This document shows positions 10,001-18,729 of a stretch of DNA of 64,000 nucleotides, piece by piece. Origin of the DNA: CBINFS01 sp966250015 (GTDB lineage: Bacteria > Bacteroidota > Rhodothermia > Rhodothermales > DASSAV01). Every line of letters starts with the position of its first letter. Position 1 is the stretch's first letter. Below the pieces are notes generated by a model. It did not search any database and was not told where the DNA came from. It saw only the letters and a program-made list of their open reading frames with translations. Location: the NCBI GenBank assembly GCA_966250015.1, contig CBINFS010000003.1, positions 156,505 through 220,504 of the forward strand, in the 5' to 3' direction. A program made the position numbers and the translations under genes.

Positions 10001-10082
10001 CGTGGAACTGCTCAAAATCAAGTACGGGCGCGCGTGTACCGTAGCTCAGGAAATTGCTCAGACGAAGCTGGACAGGTACCAT
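7023..10082 (-). CDS. sbcC: SbcC/Rad50-type SMC ATPase
   Basis: 1019 residues of Rad50/SbcC architecture: an N-terminal ATPase half with Walker A (GRNGHGKSA, about 33-41), a very long charged coiled coil, a CPTCG zinc hook at about 510-514 in the middle, the return coil, and a C-terminal half with the ABC signature (FSGGEAFRVNFALRIALAQ, about 920) and Walker B (LVIDEGFGTQD). With the SbcD nuclease such proteins process hairpins and protein-blocked DNA ends. No sbcD lies in this window; the upstream neighbour is a CvpA-like gene 70 bases away. The start codon is ATG at 10082. Identification is secure; partnership with SbcD is inferred. Confidence 0.94.
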   Translation of the reverse strand: MVPVQLRLSNFLSYGTRAPVLDFEQFHVACLSGRNGHGKSALLDAITWALWGEARKSSGSRKPDDELIHIGAQRMQVEFVFDLEGERYRVVRSYTRSPSGKTTRPELEIGIYEPESGSYRPLTGASVRETQQQLDRLLGIEYETFINSAFILQGRSDEFTKKKPGERKEILSRILNLDRYEALAQLAREKERAAEDELHLIELEIERLGQALEKEPEWKLAYDDTESQLKLVQECLGKLKNEEGHLLRRKAELAAKEREAASLSKVAERTLAQITAYQRDEKQVQDRLEKAIRLIEEKDSIEKAFERYEMLQRERDELDGKRDLFRGVEKQIEHRQNELRDKKHELEKRAHVLQVELQTHQNALKECQSKLTEEPTVRRMLQKVRAAQERLAELNKTLERHNSLKENIANVEREIHGRKEALLGELRELVKQISSLEKTVSARNALIIRRKELTERLAHFSDLEKKLEETKLEGQRIAEDMKERSGQKKILEQEREKHREEYQRLINLEAEVCPTCGTELTADHRAHVEQKHKTVLETLDTRLKVLDEWMAEQEKIRDRLRSEYRELNREIESLKDCPQQLASIDEQLKTVQEAETLLERQRERADEIKRSLKDETFAGELQERLESLQKELESTPFDQVEYEQTRKIALQAERYEEKLSDLEQTAGKVEQLEKLIEKAEADLKLVRVQLDGPNAFADIQEQIRRLKEQLQLIGFDPVRFDDVRKSLRDLADAGDRMKDLLNAQQNRVEWENEIERIRKRVAEALEEYEKIHGLLGALEAELQQKPEVEALLQTKTEEINYEEEKLRAVQKQLGELSVYLEQAERDRKQLGELRKKHSEVNRRRTLYKQLKAAFGKHGIPSLIIEETLPEVEEKANALLERLTDGKMHVRLETLKDKKAGGTMETLEIIITDELGVPRAYETFSGGEAFRVNFALRIALAQLLAERSGVRVRTLVIDEGFGTQDTQGIEGLVEAIQVIKEDFDKIVVITHMDQIKEAFPVRIEVEKDPVDGSTFELMGV

Positions 10083-10152
10083 AGATCAGATCGGTTCAAA
10101 TGGGAGTCAAACTACACAGAACAAATGCTGCTCACCCGGCGGGGCGCCCATT

Positions 10153-10668
10153 CTACGGCTCGGACACTACGGGTTCCTCTCCACCGGTTTTATCCAACAC
10201 CTCGTTCGAGATCAATTCCCAGGCGGTCGGAAGGACGGTGGAAACGGGAGAATACAACACCGATTCCTGCCGCATGGGAGCCTCGGGATAATCGGCAAAA
10301 TTGAGGACGAAGAATATCGCACTTAAAACCAGCACGGCCTTGAGTCCACCCACGATACCGCCGGCAGCGCGGTCGAGAAAACTCAGCTTCAACACTTTGA
10401 AGACACCTTCCACAAGGCGTGCGAGCAGCAGAGCAACCGTCTGCACCACAATAAACACAACCACAAAGCCTACAGGCGTTGCGTACTCTTCAGAAATGGC
10501 AAAAAAACCGGTTATCACCGAGCCTATGAGCGTCGAAAACTGCAAGGCCAGCAACACGGCTGCGACTAGCCCGACAATGGAAAGGATCTGCCGTACCGCA
10601 CCGGTGAACAACCCCCTCAAAAGCCCGATCCCGACGAAAACGACGATAATCAGATCGATGGCATTCAT
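10153..10668 (-). CDS. CvpA family membrane protein
   Basis: 171 residues with four hydrophobic segments: MNAIDLIIVVFVGIGLLRGLF, the stretch after QILSIVGLVAAVLLAL, VGFVVVFIVVQTVALLL, and GLKAVLVLSAIFFVLNFA. The opening with GLLRGLFTGAVRQI and the central DRAAGGIVGGLKAVL are typical of CvpA (colicin V production) proteins, which contribute to envelope homeostasis by an unclear mechanism. It starts 9 bases after the stop of the GatB/YqeY gene, so the two form a tight pair; sbcC follows 70 bases later. Confidence 0.88.
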   Translation of the reverse strand: MNAIDLIIVVFVGIGLLRGLFTGAVRQILSIVGLVAAVLLALQFSTLIGSVITGFFAISEEYATPVGFVVVFIVVQTVALLLARLVEGVFKVLKLSFLDRAAGGIVGGLKAVLVLSAIFFVLNFADYPEAPMRQESVLYSPVSTVLPTAWELISNEVLDKTGGEEPVVSEP

Positions 10669-10677
10669 TTTTAAGTA

Positions 10678-11130
10678 TCAGGACAAGAGTTCGCGGGCGA
10701 TCATTTGAATACGCTTCCCGTCTGCTTTACCCTTCAGGCGTTGCATCGCCGGACCCATCACCTTGCCGATTTCGGCCGCCGATGAGGCGCCTACCTCTGC
10801 TATTATTTTGCGAAGCTCCTCCCTGATTTCATCGTCACTGAGCTGCTTCGGCAGGTAAGATTCGATGATCGCCAGCTCCTGACGTTCATTTTCGGCAAGA
10901 TCTTCCCGCCCGGCGCCTACGAATTGTTCGATGGAATCTCGCCGCTGTTTGGCCTGTTTTTGTAGCACAGACAGCGCCTGCTCGTCGCTCAATTCGGCCA
11001 CACCTCCCGTCCGTTCGGCAATCTCGCGCTCGAGCAATGCTGCACGCAGAGATCGAAGAGTTCGCAGGCGAACCTCGTCTCTGGCTCTCATGGCATCTTT
11101 CAGGTCTTCCGAAATACGATCCTTTAACAT
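10678..11130 (-). CDS. GatB/YqeY domain protein
   Basis: 150 residues from the ATG at 11130; a GTG four codons upstream at 11142 is also possible. The protein is almost entirely helical and matches the YqeY family: LKDRISEDLKDAMRARDEVRLRTLRSL, then AIIESYLPKQLSDDEI and IGKVMGPAMQRLKGKADG, the conserved C-terminal motif. The domain is related to the tail of GatB, the amidotransferase subunit that binds tRNA. Stand-alone YqeY proteins are usually encoded near ribosome or replication genes, and their role is not established. Confidence 0.9.
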   Translation of the reverse strand: MLKDRISEDLKDAMRARDEVRLRTLRSLRAALLEREIAERTGGVAELSDEQALSVLQKQAKQRRDSIEQFVGAGREDLAENERQELAIIESYLPKQLSDDEIREELRKIIAEVGASSAAEIGKVMGPAMQRLKGKADGKRIQMIARELLS

Positions 11131-11305
11131 GAGCTCTATCACCGGGTTTTAACGCATCAAAATCCAGTCGGCCATTCAATGTAGACCAACCAGAATATAC
11201 TGAAAGGTACGATCAACAGCCCGCACATGTGCGCGGTTTGGCGTGTTCGCAAATCACGTAGTGACGTGAGAAGTAAGATCAATGGAGATGGTGTCGGAAC
11301 GGCGT

Positions 11306-12091
11306 TCACCGAAAGACGAGCCTGAGGGCGAATACCCCTACACCGACCTGCATCGCGGCCAGCGAGACGGCGGCACGTGTGTCAAATGCTTCGATTCGCT
11401 CTTTAAGAAGCGGATCTCCCGTCCTGCGAAATTCGTCGTGGAGGTGATCCGCCTTGAACTTGTAGTGGATCGTCAGGACACCAGCCGTCGCCGCAAGGCC
11501 GAGCGCAGCATAATCGATCCAGGATTGACTTCGAGCTGGGGGCATCCAGTCGACTTCGGTCACCTCGACGTCCTGGCTCCTAACGGCCCGTTCGAGGAAG
11601 ATAGACTGGCGGTTCCACAGCTCATTTCCCGGCTCGATTCGCCTGCTCACGTACCCGTCCCGTTCGAGCAGCAAGGCGCCGGAGAGGGGTTCGGCCGATT
11701 TGTACGTTATTGGCGTTTCACCCAGACGAATTTTCGCGCCGGCCTCTTCGTGGTAAACGATTGCTCCGTAGGGAATGGACTCGACGCGATAGTAATAAGG
11801 GAAATTGAGCGTCAATGTGGTTGAATCACCTGGTGAGGCGGTGATCGGCGCCACCAACGGTTCCACCGACCAGCTTCCGGCATCGCTTATCACGAGACGT
11901 ATTTGCCGTGTCGAAGCCGGAACGACAAAATGCTTCTGCGAGGCCGGTCCAACCCGCATGGTATCGGCATAGACAATGGCTTCCGGCTGATTGGTTTCAA
12001 CCGTAATGTGCAGGCTCTCCTGCGCCGCAACTGGAGTGGCCAGAACGAGCCACAAGAAAACAATCAGCAAGCTTTTATTGAGTTGCCACAT
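11306..12091 (-). CDS. Exported PEGA-domain protein
   Basis: 261 residues. A signal peptide (LLIVFLWLVLATPVAAQ) leads into beta-sandwich repeats, the clearest being a PEGA-type unit around RVESIPYGAIVYHEEAGAKI followed by GETPITYKS. The C-terminal part has two weakly hydrophobic helices (DYAALGLAATAGVLTI and AAVSLAAMQVGVGVFALRLV) that may anchor it to a membrane. PEGA domains are surface or periplasmic carbohydrate-binding-like modules. Its start overlaps the end of the upstream PQQ-propeller lipoprotein gene by 17 bases, so the two should be co-translated, and they probably act together in the outer envelope. Confidence 0.78.
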   Translation of the reverse strand: MWQLNKSLLIVFLWLVLATPVAAQESLHITVETNQPEAIVYADTMRVGPASQKHFVVPASTRQIRLVISDAGSWSVEPLVAPITASPGDSTTLTLNFPYYYRVESIPYGAIVYHEEAGAKIRLGETPITYKSAEPLSGALLLERDGYVSRRIEPGNELWNRQSIFLERAVRSQDVEVTEVDWMPPARSQSWIDYAALGLAATAGVLTIHYKFKADHLHDEFRRTGDPLLKERIEAFDTRAAVSLAAMQVGVGVFALRLVFR

Positions 12092-13259
12092 GGTCTTCTT
12101 CCACCGTCCGAAACAGGTTGACGTGTCTGGGCTCAGTTAGTACGACCAGGGCTCCCTCTTGCGGAGCAAAAGCGGACTTCGTGCGCCCGTTGAGCCGATG
12201 GGACCATTGCAGCGTACCCGTATCTCGATCCAACGCATACAACCAGCGATTCATCGTGCCGACGTACACGTGGTCCCGGGTAATCATTGGAGCAGACGCA
12301 AATGCACCGTCCACGACAAATTGCCACACCTCTTTACCAGAACGGGAATCCAGGGCCCGCAGGATGCCGTCGGAACCACCAAAAACCACGAGATGATCGG
12401 CAACCGCGGGCGAAGTAATAGAGACCATCGTGTCGGCGACCTGGTACTCCCACAATAGCTCACCAGTTAGCGGGTTAAGGGTACAAAGCTCACCACGGCG
12501 TGTCGGCACAAACACCGCTTCAAGTGTACCGGCAGGCGTCGAATAGAGTGGACTGCCCAAATCCGCCACCCATTCAACATTGCCATCAGCTTGCCTGAAG
12601 GCCGTAACCATACCTCGATCGTCGACGACCACAACGAGCTCCCCGACTCCAATCGGGGTAGCATGAACCCCGACGTACTCTCCGAGGCTCTTCTCCCAAA
12701 CGACGGCTCCGTTTCTACGGTCGTAAGCCCTGACTGTCCCGTTGACGTCGGCGCCAAAGAGCAGGTCGCCTTCAAGAAGCAGACCGGCGTTAACCGGGGC
12801 GTGTTCGGTACGCCAGAGCACCCTGCCCCTTCTTAGATCGTAAGCCTGGACGGCCTTTCCCTTCCAGGCAACCGAAACGTACACAATCCCGTCTGCAATG
12901 ACCGGTGTGCCCTCGATGGCTTTACCGAACGAAGCAGTCCCCCTTCGTTTTCCGCTTTGCAGGTCGATGGCGTGGAGCTCCCCCTGGCGATTGGCCACGA
13001 ACACGATCCCATCCGCTACAAGTGGTGGTCCCGGACCGAACGCCGCCAGAGCATTGTACGACCAGACCTGTTCGAGTGGCGGATTCACGGCAAGAACCGT
13101 GGCGTTCGATCGGGTATTCGTGCCGCCCTCTGTTATCCAGACGTGTGAATCACCCCGAAAAGTCTGGTCGATTTTGAGAATGCGGCACCCGGAAGTCGAG
13201 AAGACGAATGCCGCCAGCAGAAGAACGAGGAGAAACTGACTATCCTTTCCGCGACGCAT
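12075..13259 (-). CDS. PQQ-type beta-propeller lipoprotein (BamB-like)
   Basis: 394 residues from the ATG at 13259. An N-terminal hydrophobic segment ends in a lipobox (FSTSGC, cysteine near 18), so it is a probable lipoprotein. The body is a run of PQQ/BamB-like propeller blades, each with an AxD..tG..W pattern, such as HAIDLQSGKRRG, AYDRRNGAVVWEK, TLNPLTGELLWEYQ and ALDRDTGTLQWSH. BamB holds proteins of the outer-membrane assembly machine. The gene lies just downstream of a large barrel protein with an Omp85-like C-terminus and overlaps the PEGA gene, a layout consistent with an assembly or secretion role. That role is inference. Confidence 0.82.
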   Translation of the reverse strand: MRRGKDSQFLLVLLLAAFVFSTSGCRILKIDQTFRGDSHVWITEGGTNTRSNATVLAVNPPLEQVWSYNALAAFGPGPPLVADGIVFVANRQGELHAIDLQSGKRRGTASFGKAIEGTPVIADGIVYVSVAWKGKAVQAYDLRRGRVLWRTEHAPVNAGLLLEGDLLFGADVNGTVRAYDRRNGAVVWEKSLGEYVGVHATPIGVGELVVVVDDRGMVTAFRQADGNVEWVADLGSPLYSTPAGTLEAVFVPTRRGELCTLNPLTGELLWEYQVADTMVSITSPAVADHLVVFGGSDGILRALDSRSGKEVWQFVVDGAFASAPMITRDHVYVGTMNRWLYALDRDTGTLQWSHRLNGRTKSAFAPQEGALVVLTEPRHVNLFRTVEEDHVATQ

Positions 13260-13287
13260 GGGGTCTCGCTTTACGGGTTGGCTCCTG

Positions 13288-16263
13288 TTAGAAGTCCCAT
13301 CCGAAGAAAAACTGTCTAAAGAGACGGTCGGAGCGTTTTTTGAACCCTTCCGTATACCGGTAACCAACGTCATACCGCAAAACAAACCCGCCGAATAGAT
13401 TTATCCGCAATCCCAATCCTGCGGAGCCGATCGTCTGGCCGGTGGTTGCGTAACCGTTCGCAAGCGGCAGGGTTTGACGATCGTGATACCCCTCGTTCCA
13501 GACGTGCGCTGCGTCGATGAACGCTGCGCCGCGAAGGCTGGCCAGTCCAAACGGCGCCAGGATGGGGATCAAGACGGAAGGAGCCGTCATGAGGGGAAAG
13601 CGAAGCTCGTGCGAAGTGAACCACATTTTCCGCCCTCTTATGCTGAACAACCGGTACCCTCGCAGATCCCAGCTACCGCCGAGGATAAACAGGCGCGCCT
13701 CTCTACCCTGGTTAATCCGACCCATCACCCACGATGCCAGCGTGACGTCTTCCGCAAGACGCCAGTAATGCCGGGCGTCGGCGGCCAACGTAAAGTAGTT
13801 CACATTCGAGTAGCGGATGTCTGTCGTGTAGGCAGTCGAAAGGCTTGCACGCCAGCCCTCCACCGGTCCGTTCATCCCGTACAGGGTATTGTCGTGAACG
13901 AGCGAAATCCCATTGGATAAGAGTAGTGCCTGGCGATCGATGCCCCGGATGGAGACTTCCTTGTCACTCCACGAGAGCGACGCGCTGAATTCAATCCGTC
14001 TGAACATCGAGATCGGATAGCTGATGGCGCCGAATCCGCCGTACATCGTTTCCCAGAAGAGCGGGTATTCGCTCGCCGCATCAGGGTCGGTTATGTCGTA
14101 TCGCAGGCCGCCGTACCGATAGGCTCCGTAGGCGATGTGCGTGCGCTGGTGTAACTGAACTCGGGTGAGCGAGAGGTTCATGCTTTTGAGAAACGTTTGC
14201 CTCCCGCGGGCGCCATTATAGACCGAAAGATACCAGTAATCGTCACCAAGCATGTCTGAGAACACCAGAACAGCCCCGCCGGTTGTTCCCCACACCGGAT
14301 TCTGGCTGACCTGCCCCTGGGCGACGTCGAGGTTGTATTTCCTCCGATACTGGAAACGCTTTGCCCCTTCGTCGATACCTATCCGTCCAAATGCCCAGTG
14401 TTCACCCGTTTTGTCGAGATCGACGGTCTGAAGGTGTTTCGGGCTGGCAGCGAGCGAATCGATTTCAGGCAAGCTTCGGATAATGAAGCGGTAGTTTTCG
14501 AAACTCGTGAAAACGAGGTTGTCCTCCTCGGTAAAAACGGGATCGAATGCCGCGCTCGAAAGGTCGGTCAGCTGCCGGGCAACGGGCTGTACGCGATCGG
14601 AGGCCAGGATGGCCTCGGCCGATCCGGTATAGGCTACTTCCTTTTCCAGAGTGGCTTCCGGCAGGACGTCCACCATCCAGACGTTCTGCGCCCCGAACCT
14701 TCCTTCCTCGTCCCGCTGCGTTCTGATGAAAACCAGCTTGCTGCCATCCGGACTCCACCGGGGCGATAGATCGTGGTGAAAGCCGAACGTACGGTACTGG
14801 ATTTCACCGCTGGCCAGGTCGTACGTCATCAGATTGTACGCATCGTTCTTTCCCTCCGAGGTGCGGTCCGACGAGAAGGCAATCATGCGCCCATCAGGAC
14901 TCCAGGCCGGGTCGCGGTCGTCGTACTTATCATCCGTCAGCTTCTGCAGGTGGCCGTTCTCCGTATCGAACACGTACAGATCGGAAAAGCCGCTCTTGTC
15001 GATGGACGAAAAGGCCAGCTTCGTCCCGCTGGGGTCCCAGTCTGGTGAATAAACGGCAACGAGCCCGCTGAAGGCGTACGTCGGCCCCATTTCGTCGCGT
15101 TCGAGATCGTAGACGTGTACAACATCGCGCATCCCGCTCTTCGTCACGAACGCCAGCTTTCCATCTCTGGAAACGCCAAGTCTGCTTTCGAACAGGTGAA
15201 ACGCTTCGAATCGATTGTTCCGCTCCCCACGAATCAATATGCGAGGCTTACCGATCGGCCGGTGAAGGGAATCGACCTCCACCTCGTAGATGTTTGAGTA
15301 ACCGGTCCGGTTGCCGACGAAGTAGATTTTGCGCGTTCCATCGCGAAAACGGTAGTACACCGGTTTCGCGTTGAACCCCTCGGCCGAAACGGTACCGGCC
15401 AGATAGGTCGGAAACTCGATTGTATCGAGCGATGGGTAATACTGCTCTTTGAACCACGTTAGCCAGCGGTCGGCGATGGTTTCGAAGTCTTCGCGTAAAA
15501 CGGAAGACATCACCACCCTGAAATCGCGGTCCTTCCAGGCATTTTCAATGAGCTCGAGCAGTTTTTCCTCGCCGTAGATTTCCGAGATGAACCGGCAGGT
15601 GGCTTCCCCCTCCTTATACATCAAATAGGTGCCCGCTATTCGGTCCAGATTCTCGAGCGGTACCAGGTAATTCGAGAACACCGCATCCCGTAGCACCATC
15701 TCGGCCTGGTGGTCCGGTTTGCCCGACCAGTATTCGGCCAGCCCTTCCGTGAACCAGAGTGGTATGAACCGGTCTGGGGCAACCCGGTGATCACGCAGTA
15801 CTCGCGTGACCGTGGCGTACGTAAAAACGTGTACGAGCTCGTGTCGGATGACCCGACGGAAGGTGTGGATGTTGCCGTTTGCCGGGACGACGACGCGCCC
15901 TTTCAAAAACTCGAAGAATCCGCCCACCCCATCCGGGATGAAGCCCGGTGTGATGTTCGTCTGTTTGAAGTGAATGTTGGACGAGTAGAATATGAGGGGT
16001 ATGCGCCGGTTGATGGACGTCCTGAACCGGTTTTGAAGCTCTTTGTAGACCTCCTCGGCAAAATGGGCGCCGTACTCGGCCAGCTCCGTCATCTCCGGGT
16101 AGTAATAGATGTCGAAGTGCTCGGTTTTGAGTATGTGCCAGTCCCAGTCCTCGTACTGGATCTTGTTTCGGCCGAAATAGTAGCCATACTGCGCCCCCGC
16201 AGGCTGAGTAGAGGCCCACAAGACCACTACCGAAAAAACGAGACAAGTCAAACCCCGGACCAT
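13288..16263 (-). CDS. Peptidase-MA / PD40 propeller / outer-membrane barrel fusion
   Basis: 991 residues in three parts after a signal peptide ending at PAGAQ. Residues about 40-280 form a gluzincin-like protease domain with HELVH at 141-145 and the third-ligand helix FTEGLAEYW (171-179), as in peptidase MA proteins. Residues about 290-610 are TolB/PD40 propeller blades (DWDPSGTKLAFSS, AWSPDGRMIAFSSD, RWSPDGSKLVFIR). The last third is an Omp85/BamA-like barrel, with the late LGGSWDLRGY and a C-terminal FFGWDF. Catalytic residues look intact. Such proteins are found in FCB bacteria without an agreed function; surface display or insertion of substrates with proteolysis is plausible. It sits upstream of the BamB-like lipoprotein gene on the same strand. 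Confidence 0.85.
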   Translation of the reverse strand: MVRGLTCLVFSVVVLWASTQPAGAQYGYYFGRNKIQYEDWDWHILKTEHFDIYYYPEMTELAEYGAHFAEEVYKELQNRFRTSINRRIPLIFYSSNIHFKQTNITPGFIPDGVGGFFEFLKGRVVVPANGNIHTFRRVIRHELVHVFTYATVTRVLRDHRVAPDRFIPLWFTEGLAEYWSGKPDHQAEMVLRDAVFSNYLVPLENLDRIAGTYLMYKEGEATCRFISEIYGEEKLLELIENAWKDRDFRVVMSSVLREDFETIADRWLTWFKEQYYPSLDTIEFPTYLAGTVSAEGFNAKPVYYRFRDGTRKIYFVGNRTGYSNIYEVEVDSLHRPIGKPRILIRGERNNRFEAFHLFESRLGVSRDGKLAFVTKSGMRDVVHVYDLERDEMGPTYAFSGLVAVYSPDWDPSGTKLAFSSIDKSGFSDLYVFDTENGHLQKLTDDKYDDRDPAWSPDGRMIAFSSDRTSEGKNDAYNLMTYDLASGEIQYRTFGFHHDLSPRWSPDGSKLVFIRTQRDEEGRFGAQNVWMVDVLPEATLEKEVAYTGSAEAILASDRVQPVARQLTDLSSAAFDPVFTEEDNLVFTSFENYRFIIRSLPEIDSLAASPKHLQTVDLDKTGEHWAFGRIGIDEGAKRFQYRRKYNLDVAQGQVSQNPVWGTTGGAVLVFSDMLGDDYWYLSVYNGARGRQTFLKSMNLSLTRVQLHQRTHIAYGAYRYGGLRYDITDPDAASEYPLFWETMYGGFGAISYPISMFRRIEFSASLSWSDKEVSIRGIDRQALLLSNGISLVHDNTLYGMNGPVEGWRASLSTAYTTDIRYSNVNYFTLAADARHYWRLAEDVTLASWVMGRINQGREARLFILGGSWDLRGYRLFSIRGRKMWFTSHELRFPLMTAPSVLIPILAPFGLASLRGAAFIDAAHVWNEGYHDRQTLPLANGYATTGQTIGSAGLGLRINLFGGFVLRYDVGYRYTEGFKKRSDRLFRQFFFGWDF

Positions 16264-16503
16264 AGGAGTAAGGGAGCGTAATCAGGCAAGTGCTGGACGC
16301 ACAACCGGCACGTCGGGTCACCGCTTCAAAAATCGCTTCCGGACATTTTTTTGTACAATCTGCCGGAGAGACGACGAAGCAGAAGCGGGCATTTACCGGT
16401 TCAATTATCCTAAGGGACTACGCGATATTCAACCGCCCGTTCCTGAGGCACTAAAAAGTACCCGACCTCGTCCTGTTACTTTTCGCCCGGGGCAACGGCC
16501 TGA

Positions 16504-18333
16504 TTATCCTGCGAGGGCGTCGTTGTAGAACGACGGTATGTAGGAACGTTCACGCATCCATTCCTTCACCAGCGACGTAACCTCCTCGGCGCTACACGCT
16601 GCAAGAGCCTTGGAAGTCAATGCCTGCGCCTCGGAGAGTTTGATGGATCGGATGATCCGCTTCACCTCAGGAAGGTATCGCGGCGAGACGCTCAGCTCAT
16701 CCAGTCCAAGCCCGACCAGAATGGGTACGGCGTAAGGATTCGCGGCGACTTCTCCACACAGACTCACCGAGATGCCGGCCTTACGGGCGGCGTCTACGGT
16801 TTGCTTGATAAGCATCAACACTGCGGGATGCAGCTCGTCGTACAGGGACGAGACGAGGTCGTTGCCACGATCGACCGCGAGCACGTACTGCGTCAGGTCG
16901 TTGCTACCGATCGAAAAGAAGTCACATACTCCCGCGAACTTCTCGGCCATCAGTGAGACTGACGGCACTTCGACCATTATCCCGACCTTTATCGAGCGGT
17001 CATGCTCGATTCCTTCTCGATCAAGTTCGGCGGAAACCTCAGCGAGTGCCTCCTTGAAACGATACACTTCCTGGAGCTGCGTCACCATGGGAAGCATGAT
17101 CCTGGTCGGACCATAGGCACTCGCACGCAAAAGTGCGCGAAGCTGAGGCCTCAGGAGTTCCTCCCGTTCATTTAGGATACGGATGCCACGCCAGCCGAGG
17201 AAGGGATTCTGCTCGCGATGGGCCAGCGGCAACACCTTATCCCCACCCAGGTCGAGCACTCGAAACGTCGTGACGTTCGGGCTAACGGACTCCGTGATCT
17301 TCTTGTAGCTTTGAAATTGCTCTTCTTCAGTGAATGAAATCCTGCCCTGCATGAGGAAGAGAATCTCCGTCCGGAAAAGCCCCACCCCTTCAGCGCCAAA
17401 CTCGCGAAGTAAATCGAGCTCTTCCTTGAACTCGAGATTTGCGCGAAGAACCACCCGATGACCGTCCGGCGTTTCGGCCGGAAGCGGAATCATGTGCTTC
17501 TGTTCCTTGAGGTAGAAGGCATAGTTCTGCTGCTTCTGGCGGTAGCGCTCGATGGTCTCATCCGTAGGATTGATGATGACACGCCCACTCAAACCGTCGA
17601 GAATGAGTAGATCCCCGTCGCTAACCTGATCGGTTATCTCGTGAAGGCCAACGACTGCCGGAACGTTCAGGGCACGCGCCATGATGGAGACGTGCGAGGT
17701 CGCCCCGCCGAAATCCATCGCACAACCCAGGATGTTGCGACGTGAGAAAAGAATGATGTCCGCGGCGGTCAGATTTTCCGCAACGACGATCGTGTCGGCA
17801 TCAACGGCTGAAAGGATTTTGCCCCGTCTCAGGTGCCGAATGATCCGATCCTGAACGTCCAGCAGATCGTTTGCACGTTCCCTTAGATATTCATTTTCAC
17901 TCGCCTTCATCAGCTGACGGTGCTTCGACATGACGCTCTGCACCGTAAAATCAGCACTGACACGCTCTTCGCGTATGTGTTCGACGACGGCCGTGTAGAG
18001 GAGCTCGTCTCGAAGCATCATCGCCTGTGCTTCAAAGATCTCTGCACTCTCCGGTCCGAGCTTCTCCCGCGCGACAGCAGCAATCTTGTTTAGCTCCCTC
18101 TCCGCTTTCGTTACCGCGCGTTCAAACCGTTCGAGCTCAGGCTCAATTTCATCTTCGGTCAGCTGCCGCTGAACGATCGTGAAGGCATCCTTTGTGTACA
18201 GATATACGGGTCCTATCGCGATCCCCGGCGCGACGCCAGCGCCCTCTAGAATCCGTTCACCACTCAAGGCCGATCCAAACGAATCTGCGTTCAAGACGGC
18301 TTCCCGGGATGTATTTTCGGTTTCAGTTGCCAT
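16504..18333 (-). CDS. ptsI: PTS enzyme I (phosphoenolpyruvate-protein phosphotransferase)
   Basis: 609 residues. Enzyme I takes phosphate from PEP onto a histidine and passes it to HPr. Seen: the N-terminal HPr-binding helices, the swivelling phosphohistidine domain with GGATSHVSIMARAL (His214), and the PEP-binding TIM barrel with GVGLFRTEILFL, then DLGGDKVLP, IGSNDLTQYVLAVDR and the cysteine loop VSLCGEVAANP. All key residues are present. It begins 47 bases after the HPr gene on the same strand. No EII components were found in the window, so the downstream phosphate acceptor is unknown. Confidence 0.96.
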   Translation of the reverse strand: MATETENTSREAVLNADSFGSALSGERILEGAGVAPGIAIGPVYLYTKDAFTIVQRQLTEDEIEPELERFERAVTKAERELNKIAAVAREKLGPESAEIFEAQAMMLRDELLYTAVVEHIREERVSADFTVQSVMSKHRQLMKASENEYLRERANDLLDVQDRIIRHLRRGKILSAVDADTIVVAENLTAADIILFSRRNILGCAMDFGGATSHVSIMARALNVPAVVGLHEITDQVSDGDLLILDGLSGRVIINPTDETIERYRQKQQNYAFYLKEQKHMIPLPAETPDGHRVVLRANLEFKEELDLLREFGAEGVGLFRTEILFLMQGRISFTEEEQFQSYKKITESVSPNVTTFRVLDLGGDKVLPLAHREQNPFLGWRGIRILNEREELLRPQLRALLRASAYGPTRIMLPMVTQLQEVYRFKEALAEVSAELDREGIEHDRSIKVGIMVEVPSVSLMAEKFAGVCDFFSIGSNDLTQYVLAVDRGNDLVSSLYDELHPAVLMLIKQTVDAARKAGISVSLCGEVAANPYAVPILVGLGLDELSVSPRYLPEVKRIIRSIKLSEAQALTSKALAACSAEEVTSLVKEWMRERSYIPSFYNDALAG

Positions 18334-18380
18334 ACGCCTGGTTATTCAGGCCTCTCAAAAAATGTTCGACGGGCTTTCAA

Positions 18381-18650
18381 CTACTTGACTTCACCAAAAC
18401 CTTCGTGGAAGAGTTGTTGGACGGCCTTGCACGCCTCCTCCTCATCTACTCCCTCAAATATGAGAGTCAGCTTGGAGCCCTGCTCCGCCGCAAGGGTCAT
18501 TACACCAATGATACTTTTTCCGTTGATCTCGTAACCGTCTTTTTGTATGAAGAAGTCAGATTTAAACCTGGATGCCGTGCGAACGATCATAGACGCCGGT
18601 CGGGTGTGCAGGCCCGCCCGGTTGGTCACTTTTACTTCACAGGTAATCAT
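18381..18650 (-). CDS. ptsH: HPr phosphocarrier protein
   Basis: 89 residues from the ATG at 18650. His15 lies in the canonical NRAGLHTRPAS motif, and Ser46 lies in INGKSIIGVM at the position phosphorylated by HPr kinase in other bacteria. Length and residue numbering match standard HPr, which is why the longer frame starting at 18758 was rejected. It sits between the polyprenyl synthase gene and ptsI in an apparent four-gene operon. Regulation by HPr kinase would need an hprK elsewhere in the genome. Confidence 0.94.
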   Translation of the reverse strand: MITCEVKVTNRAGLHTRPASMIVRTASRFKSDFFIQKDGYEINGKSIIGVMTLAAEQGSKLTLIFEGVDEEEACKAVQQLFHEGFGEVK

Positions 18651-18729
18651 CCGGAAAAACTGTCGTGTCGGTACGTGTGATTGAAGGTTCTGGATTTCTT
18701 CGTCGACCGGCGAAAATCGTACCGGGAAA

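Noticed and set aside
7023..10082. Eukaryote-like Rad50 or a chromosome-segregation SMC
   Set aside because: The CPTCG zinc hook and the 1019-residue length fit bacterial SbcC; SMC proteins lack this hook.
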